Shown: positions 12,608 to 24,921 of the stretch, piece by piece | Position numbering within the stretch: position 1 is the stretch's first letter | Layout of the letters: the number at the start of each line of letters is the position of its first letter | Source: Linum tenue | Lineage: Eukaryota; Streptophyta; Magnoliopsida; Malpighiales; Linaceae | Direction of reading: 5' to 3' | Assembly: GCA_946122785.1 (NCBI GenBank) | Contig: CAMGYJ010000008.1 | Coordinates: 12,797,475 to 12,861,474, forward strand | DNA: 64,000 nt | Made by a program: the position numbers and the translations under genes | Notes under the pieces: generated by a model | The model's input: the letters and a program-made list of their open reading frames with translations, nothing else | Database searches by the model: none | Told to the model about the DNA's origin: nothing

Positions 12608-15179
12608 ATGGGTTCATGTGTATCAGTTCACAAGGCCGCTGGGACGCCAGAGTCCGCCATGAAAATGGGTGTTTCGTTTGGAAGTTCCAAAGGGGACAAG
12701 CTCGAGAAGCTCATCGTCCTCCCTGAATCCCCTGTCAAGGAAAAGCTCGTCGCTTCCGCCGTAACCGTCGATGACCTTCCAATCAAGCGCTTCCACAGCT
12801 ACGGTATTGTTTAAACCTTGTTCCCAAATCGAGAGGGGCGTTTCTTTGTCTTTCTCGAGCTTTTCTTGTTTCCCTTTCCCCCCGTTTGCTCTAGTGGGGT
12901 CTGATGATCTTGAAGAACTGAGTAATGGGTTCGCTTGACTACGAGTCAAAGTTGTGTTCTTTGAATGATTCTGGTTGTGTTTCGATTAGAAAGAAAGAGT
13001 TTGATTTTGGTCCCAACTGGGGTTTTGATTGTTTCCTTCCCTTGTATTGTGCTACTCTCTTGCGATGGGTTATCTGAATCACGGCGCCTTCCGCTTGCCA
13101 TCTTGGAAGAGTTAAAAGGTGTTGGTATAACTGTATAAGAGTTGAGAACTTCCGCTGAATTCCTTACAGGCTGCGTTCTCTGTGTTCTTACATAGTTCTA
13201 CAATGATCTAGCTGCTCCTGTAGGAATTCAGTTTGAAAGTTCTAATCTTTTTATTAGGAAGTTCTCTATATGCTATTGCTATGATTCATTCCCTTTCCTT
13301 TGTCTTGTTTTGTTTTATCTGATTGATTTAATCTGGTAACCATGGGGACATAGTGGAGGAGGAATGGAGGTTGTTGTGAATCGGTGATGGATGGTTTATT
13401 GTAATTAGGCCTAAAAATCTCTCAGCAATAGCCAATTGACTTTTTTGGAAGAATCCCTAAAGCCTAACTAGACAAGTCATCTCAAGCATTTGGATCTTTC
13501 TTTTCTTTCTTTCTTTCTTGCCCTCATTTATTATGGATGCTTGATTTCTTAAATGTATTCCAAGGATCCAATCCTTGAGTGGGGCCCATCATACTTGGTT
13601 TGTCTATCTTCATAATTAATGGAAGATGGGTTGCTAGAAGTACCCAACAAAATGAGGTTGAGGTGGATTGTTGGTTGATAGTGGTCCACATGAAAATGGA
13701 GGGTTTCATGAGAAATCATACCTCGTGCTAGTTTGTTAACCATTCATATAATGTGTGTTGTCTAGACAATCTCCTTTGATATTTCTTGTGCTAATTGATT
13801 GACACACTTCATCAAGTTTTAGTTATAACCGACAATGGAATTAACGTTGTTAGTATATTTTGAAACAATGCATCACTTTAAGTCATATGTTATATGCTAT
13901 TATCCCCAATCGTTTGTTGGAAATTTATTAAGGGAGCAATTTGTTTTCATGTCATATTTGTAAATCAAGTTAAAGGTTGTGCTTTATGATGGTATTAGGC
14001 CTAAAGTTTATCAATGGTTTTGTTTTGTATTTGTTGCTCATGTGCTTATCAAGCATGTTTCTCCATATCATTGCTCCACTTTCCATCAACATATTGGTTG
14101 GGGTTTCCCCCACTGCCCATTTGGGGTTTCACATTGAATTGTCTGTTAGAAAGTGTCCCATTATTCCTCTGCTTCAAGGGAATGGACAAAAGTAGAAGAA
14201 AGAAGCAAATCACAAGTTGTGGTGGTTGTGGGGAGAGAAGTTCCAGTTATTTATATTTTTACTAGATCTCAGCATTGTCTCTCTGTTGAGAAAATTTTAT
14301 GGTGGAAAAAGTAAATGTATTTGATGTGTTTGGTGCTATAGTGGGGGAAAAGCAGGAGTATTTTTTACTCAAAAGATGCTAGTCTGTGCCATTCATCTGA
14401 GTTCCGTTTTAAGTTGCTTTCTTCTGTCACTTATTACTTGATTACTGAAGCTGATTTTTTACTTTTACAGGCAGTAAAGAGGATACATTCTTTGATTCCC
14501 AGCCCTGGTTGGAATCTGATGGTGAAGACGATTTCCAAAGTGTCAGGGGCGGTATGTAAACTCTTAACTGTTTGAGCTCAAATTTTGGTGGAAAGCTTGC
14601 TTGTTAATCACTTCTCTATGAAACTGGAGAAGCCTGTTCTTCATTGAAAGGAAGCCTGGTTCTTCCATGCTGGTGTTCTTCATAGACCTTTTATTTCACA
14701 AAGATATTGCAGAACCATTTCTGAATGTTTATCAGCTAATGCATCTCTGATCAAACACAGATTTCACCCCATCTCGTGGGAGCACTCCAGTTCATCACAG
14801 CTTTGCAATGGGAACCCCTCAAAGAAATAAACCAGTGCTCGAGGTGACACCTCCTGATCATTCAATGCCCGAGCCATCCCCTACAGGGAAGAAGAAGAAG
14901 AGACTTTCTGATCTTTTCCAAGACAGCATGAGGGAACGCAGTGCAGAAGACAATATATCTACTCCCAAGTCTGGCGAGGACACACCATATATCTCCGGTG
15001 TCAACTCTGTCTGTAGCAGCGAAAGGACTCCCAATGGGAAAGCTCTAGTGGAAGAGAAATCGTTTAACAAATCAATGCAAGGTTGCCTCCCAAGCTTGGT
15101 CTCCTGCCATAGTTTTAGTTATAGGAAGAAGAAGATGATGAGCCCCCCAGCAGCTGTGGTAGTAGACGGTGTGGCTTAA
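12608..15179 (+). CDS. Small plant protein of the At3g27210-like family with N-myristoylation motif (3 exons)
   Basis: Exons are inferred at 12608-12803, 14471-14551 and 14761-15179, with GT-AG introns and matching phases, giving about 231 residues. The protein starts MGSCVSVH: Gly2 fits N-myristoylation and Cys4 fits palmitoylation, so membrane attachment is likely. Exon 2 gives an acidic stretch (GSKEDTFFDSQPWLESDGED) and exon 3 a DFTPSRGSTPVHHSF block, a basic KKKKRLSDLF segment, a SGVNSVCSSERTPNG block and a CLPSLVSCHSFSYRKKK tail. These blocks, in this order, match my memory of the uncharacterised Arabidopsis protein At3g27210. The biochemical role is unknown. The first intron is long (1.67 kb). 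The ATG is the first in the exon and creates the lipid-modification motif, which supports this start. Confidence 0.85.
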
Positions 15180-18022
15180 TGAAGAAGTCACCCATCTTGG
15201 TTCACAATGCTTATGTATATCGATCTTTTCTACGACTTCTCTCTTCGTCAGCCGGATAATGTATAGTGCCCCCCATGAGACGATAGGGCATGGAAATGAA
15301 GTTGAGGCAGCAGGAGAACTAAAACCTCTCACATCATCAACCCCTAATGAAGGTTATGTGACATCCTCAAGCTCCTAAGTTTTTCTTTCGTTTCTGAAGG
15401 ATATATAAGCCACTCTCAAATAATGAGCTTGTAGTGGTGATAACATTGATCTTCATGTATCTATGAAAACTACAAGGAAAAGATCTTTATTTAATCCCTC
15501 TGCAGGCAGTCAGAATCCTGCAGAGTATTCACATATAGCTTTTTTCTGTTGACGAGCAATGCTTGTTATCCAAGGAAAATAAACATGCATCTCAATCCCT
15601 TGTGATGGTTACTTGTGAAAGGAGAAAAAGGGTAACCATTCCAAAGGTGATGAACTTGACAGAAGAGGAGAAATGACAATTTGCCAGGAAACAGGCAAAA
15701 GGGCACATCCTAGTCCGTGTCCAATGAGGATTGCTGATCTCAGGAAAAAGGAAGGAGATGGGCTATCATGATTTTCCCAACTCCAGAAGCTACTAAACTG
15801 CAAGTTGTTATATGAGACGTCTGTGAGAAAAGCTTGTAGTCACATAAATCATGTGTCCCCAGAAAGATGATCTTCCACCTTTCTCATCTCATGTATGTGA
15901 TGTGGGTATATAAGATTGATGGGACCATACTACTGTATGCTTGCTTGCTTCAGAGGTCACCTTTCTCTTTGGAGCTTTAAGGAGATTCTGCAATATCAAG
16001 AATTCAAGACAAAGGCCTCCTAAAGACCTAAAGGTCCTAAACCCTTCTTCCTCAATTCAACCCGTCAGAGGCCCAGTAGAGATTTCTTAGCCCATTACAC
16101 ACTTTGATAGAAGACCTCATAACTGATCCACAACTCAAGACAGTGAGAATACGTACTTATATCTCACTTACGATCAGCAACCAATGGATCTCTGCACTAC
16201 ATAAAAGAGGAATATAACTTGAAATATGAGAAAAAAGAAAGAGAAAAGACAACTGTATAAATTATGACATCAACTAGGACTATGCATTATGATAAACTAG
16301 TGAGTCAATGAGCAAATATGAATACCATTGTCCTGAGCCTTGACCATTCTGGAGGATCACATGAATGTACTAAGTGGAATGGAAAGGCTACAAAAGAAAC
16401 TACAGAAAGAAAATTTCTTTGTTTTCCTCTCCTGACATGGGAAGTTTCTATACTTGGTATCAGGCCATATGTTAGCCCCCCTGGCCCCTGCCACCTATCA
16501 TAGCTGCCCAGCTTATAGCAAAACAAGAATGGTATAAGGTTCACATTTAACCATCTTTCGAGTAATTGAGGAGGCCAATTATTTCTTGACATAGTATTCA
16601 ATCCTCCTACAATCAAAATGTTTAATATTCTAATCATGATAACCCACAATTAATGATGGATTTTAAGCACACTTTCTATAGAGTTTGTGCAAACTTTTAA
16701 CTAGCGTATTGATCAATCTAATTTAAGAACACATGAGAGAAATTGATATAAAATTCGTAGATGCAGCAACTCTGCCAACAACTTCATATATTGAGATAAA
16801 CCAAATGTAAGGAGGTCAATATGGTGATGGGCCAAAATGTCTATGGCAGGGGATAAGGAACACTTGAAAACTCAGACTGACTTCCACACTTACAATTAGG
16901 TGTGAACAGCAGAAAACAGAGGCAGTCTCAAAGACACCATCCTCTGTTTTTTAGCACCCCAAGTCCCCAACCCATAAATCATCCCAGCTCCCCACCGTAC
17001 TCTCAAATCATTTCAAGTCACCCCCTTTCTCATAATACTTTTTTCATAGTTTGTTTCCTTCAAAATCTTTGGGACTTCCCGCGCAAACCCATTAAGGAAA
17101 AAGGGGTAAAATCCAAACAACCATAAGTCCATAACCATTCCTCCATGAGCTCTATCCCATTAGCTATGCTAGAGCTTTCTGGATTCTGCTTTGGCTTTGG
17201 AGAGAAATGGGCTAAAGTTCCAATCTTTATCATACTTTCATGAAAGAAATTGGCCAAAGAAATGATAAATTTGCAATCTTTATCATGATCCGGACCCTCA
17301 CAAGGATGCCCTTCCACTCAACCATTTTGCTGGTTATTTCCACTTTGGATCATGATGATCCAAATTTTGGACCCCACCATTGTTTTGTTGGTCTCTTGTT
17401 CATCTAGCTACATCAAGCGCAACAGAACAAGCCCATATATGCTTCCAGCTCTTGCCAGCCAGCAAGGCCCTTTTTAGAAATCTGTTTCAGGTTTCACAAT
17501 TAGGCTTTCTTCTTGGCTCATCATTCCTAGATAACTAGGTCATCCTAATCAATCTAGGTCTTCTTAATCAATCTGTTTTCGGAGGATACCATAACAAACC
17601 TGATATCATTCGCTTACACGTATCCTTAAGTGAAACCTAGCTTATAGACATGGAATTTGCACAATTTCGCAAGTAAGATCCTTTTGCCATCAGAGATACT
17701 CACCCTATATCAAAGTTCCAATAGCTTGAGCTGTTGTCCAAGCACTATCTTCTTACAGCAATCATATACGGCTTTCTTTCTTTTTTGGTTTTCCATCATT
17801 TGAAGGAAAACTGTTTTCAGTTATGAATACCCCTCAAGAAATACACTCATATGCCCCTTTTGTCTTCAATCCTTTAAGCAATTCAGTTATGCATATAAAC
17901 ACAACCCTTCTATCAATTCCCAACCAAAAAGATAAGAAGCAGACAACAGATTTTTTTTTTCAAACCCCTTTTCACATTCTGTCTGGTCTTCTCTCTGCCT
18001 TCCAATCCACCTTTTCCTCTCC
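15180..18022. other. Intergenic stretch, no gene seen
   Basis: Probable 3' untranslated region of the preceding gene, then about 2.8 kb of AT-rich DNA. Short open frames at 15609-15803, 16305-16649 and 16902-17126 resemble no family I know. No structural RNA or clear repeat noted. Confidence 0.5.
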
Positions 18023-18030
18023 TATATAAA
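18023..18030 (+). promoter_or_regulatory. TATA box of the lipase gene
   Basis: TATATAAA lies 97 bp upstream of the ATG at 18127, with a short CT/CA-rich leader between. Spacing fits a plant core promoter. Confidence 0.6.
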
Positions 18031-18126
18031 GGGCAGCTTCCCATTTACACCCTCTCCCCATCACCCAAAAAAAAAACATAAAACATCCTACAACCTCCAA
18101 ATCACATAATTAGCTACCCTTTGATC

Positions 18127-21100
18127 ATGGCTCCTCATGGCCTTACCAAGTTGCTCAAACTGAGCTTCTATTCCTTGGTAGTAGTCATGATGGTCATGAC
18201 CCATCAAACTCATGGCTTCAGGTTGGATCCACTGTGGAGGAAGAAGAGCAGAAATGTGGTGATTGATCCAACCCCAATTGGGATATGTGCTTCTTCTGTT
18301 CTGGTTCATGGATACAAATGCCAGGAGATTGATGTAAGATGCTTGTACAATGTTACCAGTGCATATTAGTAGTCTTTCTGCATTCATGGAGATTGCTGAT
18401 CATCCATACTTCTGCAGGTGGTAACCCAAGATGGGTTCATACTGAACATGCAGAGAATACCAGAAGGTAGAGATGGGAATGGAGGTGGTGATGGAATCAA
18501 GAGGCAGCCTGTCCTAATTCAGCATGGAGTCCTTGTGGTGAGTGTGGTTTTGAGAGCTCATATAACACTTTGTTTACTTCAGTTCTGAGTCCTGCAATTT
18601 TACAAGGGCAATATAACTCTTCCCACCAAGTATTATCACTACATTCTTTAGCCTGAGTTACACAACCTTGATAGTTGCCTCAATGTTCCTAAAAGATACA
18701 TACTTCACAAATCATGATTCTAATAAGCTCAGAAAGATGTTGAGAAAAATAAATTCAGTTATTTAACAAAATTTTCATAACATGAGAATATCAAGTAAAA
18801 AGTTCGTTTTACACTTGACTTTGATCATCTTTTTCTAAATAGTAATAAACTAATGATAGCTATGGCATGTGACATGCACTCATGCTATGATTTACTCTTG
18901 GTAGAGCAACATAATTAAGTAGGGCTCAAAACCATAAAGCTAAAAGGGAATTTGTGTAGTCAAGAGAGTGTAAAGATGGCTTTTCTAAAAGGTGAAATGG
19001 GGTAATTGTGTGAATTTAGTGGAATTCCAATTAATGGGCTTCATTGTATTTAAGTGAGAGATGGATGGCCATTTGTGAATGGAATCTGAAAAATTGGGTC
19101 TTTTTAATTATAAATTTCCTCAAAATAGTTAGTTATTTTAGAGCTCCTGAAAGTAATCGGAAAAGCATCAATGTAAAGTTGTCGTTAATGTTCTTTAACT
19201 GATTCATTTCTTCCCTTTTCTGATAAAGCTTTCAAACTGGCCCTTTCAAGAGGGTCCATTCTGTTCAGTGTGAAAAATGCAAAAGACCCAATTCTGATTT
19301 CAGAAACAGGGAAAGCAAAATTGCAATTTTACCTTTTAAGAAACCAATAATCCACTTTTGTTTGTTTTTCATTCTATGTCCTTTCACATTGTTGCGTAGT
19401 AGAATTTGTGTTTGCTATACTATACCTCTGCAGTTTGCTGAATAGGAGTGTGTTTGCTTTGTAGAATTTCTGTCTCCTTACTTCTATATTAGGTATAAAT
19501 TACAATGGAAATTATGATTTTAAAAAAGAGCAGAAAATAAACTAGGAGTAAATGTTATGGAGGAAAAAAAAAAAACAAAAAGAGTTGGGAAGGAGGGTAT
19601 GAAGCAATAAGCTAAAAACAAAATTCACGCAATATCTTGCTATTCATAGGTTGTGGACAATATCTCTATAAAACGATCATTGATCACTCGAACAAGATAT
19701 GTTGAATAGAATTGTGTCCATGTGTTTTGAAATACTAAGGAGACAATAAATCAAGCCTATTGCAGGATGAATCATGACCAAATTAACAGAGCATAATTAT
19801 TAATGACTAGATGATATTTGAATTCATCATGACCGTAAGCTTGCACCTAGCTTCTCGCCACCAGTCACCCAAGGATCAATAATTCATCATGATCGTAGAT
19901 GCTCATTTCTTGGTTGATTTTGATAATTAAAATCGGTAATTTGACAGATTTTTCAATACTACTATTAATAAACATAGACCTAGCTAAATGAGTTAAAAGA
20001 ACAAATTAGAACGAGGTACTCAAATAAATATTGCCATCCAAACTAGAAATTGGGCGCAAGTATATAGGAAACTTTTACATTCCCAAAAATCCTCCATTTC
20101 CACTCCCAATCACCAATGGGAAGTATACCTAGAGGGGCAGGAATTTAAGTAGTTCCTGCCAAATGTTCTCTGGTGTGGTGGCAGAGTTTAAGGAAAACGG
20201 GTCTGTTGTGTTCTTTGACTGAGTGGGAAGAAAAGATGGGCTTGATAGATAGGGTTCATAAATTTATGCACCGTTTGATGGCCCAGACTTCGAAAGCTAG
20301 CAGATCAGCCAGACAAGATTTTATCCTTTACAGTACTATATACCAAAATTAAAGGACACATGCAACTCATGCACGACGTCCCCTGTTGTTTGTCTGGATT
20401 ATAACGTGGCCCAATTCAGTTTGAGTTCGTCTTAAGCAACACCCACATGGCTACATGATATTGGGCTTTTCTTATACATGTGGCCTTTTTTAGTTATAAT
20501 ATCTTAGACCTGGCAAATGGGCTGGGTTGGGTAGCTTTGGGATTATGATTTCTTGGTGTTGAGTCATATTTTTGTGGTTAGAAACTAGAATGATGTTGGT
20601 TGGTTGGTAATTTCGGTCGATTCAACTCAAAATTTTCTAGTCGGATTTTGGGTGGTTTTATGTTATAAGAGCTTTCAGAAACAAGAACAAATCGTTTAAA
20701 TTTTTATTACAGGATTGTCATAAAAATGTTATGTATGATCGTCTTTATGGTAGATTGAACCAATTAGCTAGGTTAGTCAATTCAAGGATTACTTCAGAGA
20801 TTCGGCGGCCTATTAGTGAAGATAAAAGTCATCCCTCTCGCTCGATTCGAATATGAAAATGAACAATTATATAAAAATTGAAAATACTAGAGGATTTATG
20901 TTTGGAAAAATCGTGAAAGAATCATATAATAAAATTTGTACTGAACAATCTTGTTTTGAGACGATTGGATGCATCATACATCTTCGTTTAATAAATACGA
21001 TTTTTTATGCAGTCATAATGATGATCAATACAATGAATTTAATTACTATTAATGGTGGATATCCGAGTGAAAACTTCAGTTTGCATAATGTTTCTTCTTT

Positions 21101-23005
21101 GGCTACAGGACGGCATGACATGGCTTCTAAATTCTCCGGAACAAAATCTACCCTTGATCTTGGCTGACAAAGGGTTTGATGTTTGGATTGCTAACACCAG
21201 AGGGACTAGATTCAGCAGGAGGCACACCTCACTACAACCCAATGAACATGTTCTCATCCTCTCTCTCTCTCTCTCTCTCTCCCTCTCTCTCTCTCTCATA
21301 CTCATAATAAGCTGTACAATCAAAGCTAACAACGACCATTGGAAGTACAAATGGAAGTAGTACTATGTACTGTATATGGGTTCTGTTCATATAATAACTC
21401 TCTCTGCTTGTTCATAAAACCTTGTAGGCTTTTTGGAATTGGTCATGGGATGAGCTAGTTCTGTTTGATCTCCCAGCTTTTGTTGACCATGTCCAACAAG
21501 AAACTGGTCAGAAGATGCACTATGTTGGACATTCCCTGGTAAGACCCATAAAGTTCAGGTACCAAATTCCAATTCCCAAAGATATTGGGTAGTACACTAG
21601 TACTGATAGAGTTTTCTTGTATGTATTGATGATGGCAGGGGACTTTGATAGCATTGGGATCATTCTCCGAAGGTTTGCTTGTGGACAAGCTGAAATCAGC
21701 TGTATTCCTAAGCCCAATTGCCTACTTGAGCCATATGAACACAGTCATTGGAGCTCTTGCTGCCAAAGCCTTTGTTGGTGAGGTAATTAATGTACATATG
21801 ATCCTAATTTCTGAAGTAACAGTGATGATTCAAAGGGTGAAAGAACCAAACATAAGATGTCTTTTGCTTGGTTGCAATCAGATGACTGAACTGCTTGGTT
21901 TTGCTGAGTTCAACCCTAAAATGTAAGTAGATTCTTCTCCCAGCAGCAGCCTATAAGGAAAGAAAGAAAGAAATAGAGAGCTTTATTGGAAGAATGTTCT
22001 GACTAAGTTGAAGTATTGTTTCTTGACAGGAAGCTAGTTACTCAGTTTCTCGATGCTCTATGTGCTTCCCCTGGAGTTGATTGCTATGACCTCGTTTCTG
22101 CCTTCACTGGTACACACAATATAACATTGACCATCAGTTCAACCTTTTGATTCTCTTTGATGCTACAAATTGGTCATCATAACTTCAATTTTCACGAGTT
22201 GGGTCATATATAATAGATGGTCGTCATAACGAGAGTTGATCATGATGGATAATGAGTCATAATGGATAGCGAATTATAATTGTAATGCCGTAATTGGTTT
22301 TGGGTCACCAACAAGCGGACAGAAGAATGTGCCAAATGATTCAGAGTCATGATTTGAGTTGCTTGATTTATATCAAGCTGAAGGTGTCATCACGAGTCGG
22401 ATTAATGTGTGTTATGTGTCGTTTTTTGGTGAATCGGCTTTGTGAATTGGGTCTAAAATTTACTCACCTCAAATCTCAAAATTGACAGGGAAGAATTGCT
22501 GCCTGAACTCATCAACGGTTGACCTATTCCTGAAGAACGAGCCTCAATCAACAGCCACCAAGAACATGGTCCATTTAGCTCAAAGTAACAATCTTTTCGA
22601 TCTCCTCTCGTTGTATTGTTTAAGAGTGAATCTTATATCACGAAATGAGAAACGATCATTATGATCCTTCTTCTCGTTGCAGCGGTCCGAGATGGTGTGC
22701 TAGCAAAGTTCAACTACGGCACGGCCGACTACAACATGATGCACTACGGTGAGGCCTCGCCGCCGGTGTACAACCTCTCCAACATCCCGCACGACCTGCC
22801 GGTGTTCCTCAGCTACGGCGGCCAGGATGCTCTGTCCGACATCCGGGACGTACAGCGGTTGCTCGATAGCTTCAGGGCCCATGACGTGGACAAGCTGTCG
22901 GTTCAGTACGTGAGGGAGTATGCTCATGCTGATTTCATCATGGGTGTCAACGCCAAGGACATTGTTTTTAACCAAGTCGTCTCGTTCTTCAAACACCATA
23001 CTTGA
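18127..23005 (+). CDS. Secreted acid-lipase-type alpha/beta hydrolase (triacylglycerol lipase 2-like), 9 exons
   Basis: Exons inferred at 18127-18333, 18418-18537, 21109-21249, 21428-21538, 21639-21782, 21882-21922, 22030-22109, 22489-22584 and 22683-23005. All junctions are GT-AG and in phase, giving 420 residues, close to the usual size of this family. Residues 1-30 form a signal peptide. An N-terminal PTPIGICASSVLVHGYKCQE block precedes an oxyanion-region HGVLVDGMTWLLNSP and the nucleophile motif GHSLG (Ser192). The other triad members are probably Asp362 (YGGQDALSD) and His395 (EYAHADF). The family is the gastric/lysosomal lipase type, hydrolysing ester bonds of acyl lipids; the exact substrate is not known. 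Start is the ATG at 18127, not the in-frame TTG six bases before. Intron 2 is unusually long (2.57 kb) and intron 3 carries a CT microsatellite close to its donor. No broken motif is visible, so the gene looks functional. Confidence 0.9.
21259..21297. repeat. CT microsatellite in lipase intron 3
   Basis: About 20 CT repeats, interrupted once by CCCT, beginning about 10 bp after the exon-3 donor at 21250. Length is likely variable among individuals. Confidence 0.9.
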
Positions 23006-24921
23006 AATGACCACAACAAATGCCATGCCAAATGGGTCCAAAATCTAGCTAGCTATGTATACATCTAATCACGCACAACCAATATATGATACATCTATAT
23101 TAGTTTCTTGCAAATCAAGAAACTCTAGCTTTCTCTGTCTCTCTTTCTTCCTATTGTAACACTAATAAACCTCTCAAATCTATAGAGTACTTTATGGTTT
23201 ATATATGTAAGTTAGTTGTTGAAGTTGTGTTATTTGCACTTGTTTAGAAAATGGTAGTTATTCAATTCTATTGGGCTGAATTGATCGATGGATTGAAACC
23301 CAATCAAATTATATTGAAATATATATGATATAGTTTGGCTTTCTAATTCTATTGTTAGATTGTTTATGGTTTTTGACTTTATGAGACTTTTTTTAGAGTT
23401 GAGCGACTAAATAGGATTGAAACCGCGGATCGAATTGGGTTCAATTAGATACGACGCCAATCCGGTTCTGATCCTTATATTTTTTTCCTTTTGATTCAAT
23501 TCTATAACAACTAGTTGCAGTAAATGCCGCAACACAAGGTAGGACGTAGGAGTAGATATGACAAAGATCAAGCGGCTCATATATAAGCCTAATACAACCA
23601 ATACATACATCAGCCTAATCAAAAGAAGAAGAAAAAAGAAACCACAAAGCCCAAATACAAGGACCGAAAGACAACAAAAATACAACGCCAAAACCAAGCA
23701 AACAAACGGGCCCAACTTTCAATCCCTAGCCCAAGTCTTCAACGATCATCTTCAGAATTGAAAATGGAATAAACATATTAATAATGCATTGTAAAATTCT
23801 ATAATCAATCATAGTTTTAGAATTGAAAATTGAGTGTCTACTTATATAAATATTTGGGAAAATGAACTTAATGTTTCAAGCACATCAACAACATCAAAAC
23901 TGAATAATGCGTGGAAAGAGGCGTTGCCTCCAAGAATTGAACACTGAATCTTTCATTCAAGAGGTGAGCTCCTCCTCTCATTTTACAATATCATTATATA
24001 TTTTACAATACCATTATATATTCAACGTTTTTTTAGTTTATACGAAATTTTCAAAATAACGTCAAGTCTACACGTAACTTCAGAAATTCTGGGGGGCGAG
24101 GCCTCCCGAGAGCAGCTGTAGCTCCCCCCTGCAAACGACAAACACAACACCAGCAAATCGAGAACAACAACAACAACAAGAGAAGCAAGGAGCCTCAAAA
24201 GAGAAAAGACCACTAGCCGCTAAAACAAACATACACCACCGAGAGATGAAAACCAAGGCCAACCAACATCACCCACCGCCGACACCAAATCAAACCAAAC
24301 CAAAGACAGGCAGGAGGAACAAGAAGAGTGAGATCCACTTAGGGATAGCAATAGCACTGGAAATGAGAGGTGTAAAGCATGAAAAGGAAATAAATAAATA
24401 AAAAGGACCATAAACAATTAAACAAGGGAGGTTTGGTTGCCGCCGAGAGGTAGAGTGAAGTCAGAGGGTTTTGAACTAGAGAGCCACTTACTTTCACCAC
24501 CCATGGAATGGAATGGAATTCTCTCACTTAGCTTGTTATCATCGCGCGCCGACATATGTATGTGTATCCTCCTTTACCCGCGACTTGAGGATATGTATAT
24601 AGTGATACTACTGAAACAAGGGACACGTACAAGGAAAAAATCCGATCCGAAAACAATAAATGCAACCGTATCTCGCTCGCACACAATGATGCAATTAAAT
24701 AACTACCACTCGCTTCGCTTCGCTTCGCTTCGCTTCTCATAGGTGTGGCTTTGCTTCATTCCAAGTTCCCATCTTCATCAACGTTCATTCTATCCATCTC
24801 TTCCTTAAAATAAAATCAAAATTCCCATGTCTTCACTCATCGTTATTTCCACACAGAAGCACATACAAACAATATTTATTTGCTTTCAGCCAACCAACCG
24901 TCCGGAAAAAAAAAAAAGAAG
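23006..24921. other. Intergenic stretch between lipase and the intronless gene
   Basis: Contains a 3' region of the lipase gene, one copy of a dispersed repeat (23329-23510), and a five-copy CTTCG-type pentanucleotide run at about 24710-24737. Open frames in 24022-24742 on both strands are low-complexity and show no family features. No TATA box could be placed firmly for the downstream gene. Confidence 0.5.
23329..23510. repeat. Dispersed direct repeat, copy A (~180 bp)
   Basis: Starts ATATAGTTTGGCTTT and ends in CTATAACAA. It aligns over its length with 27109-27286 in the same orientation, sharing blocks such as TTCCTTTTGATTC and TCGGTT/CCGGTT. No terminal inverted repeats, Pol III boxes or duplicated target site seen, so the element class is unknown. 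Confidence 0.65.

Noticed and set aside
12623..12949. 108-codon frame antisense to exon 1 of the At3g27210-like gene
   Set aside because: Shadow of the true exon on the opposite strand.
16305..16649. Minus-strand frame and a TTGGTATCAG-like string near 16454 that resembles a retrotransposon primer-binding site
   Set aside because: No LTRs, no gag/pol similarity and only partial match to the tRNA-Met complement.
20853..21360. Overlapping frames around lipase exon 3
   Set aside because: They read through intron sequence and the CT microsatellite; the exon joins explain the coding part.
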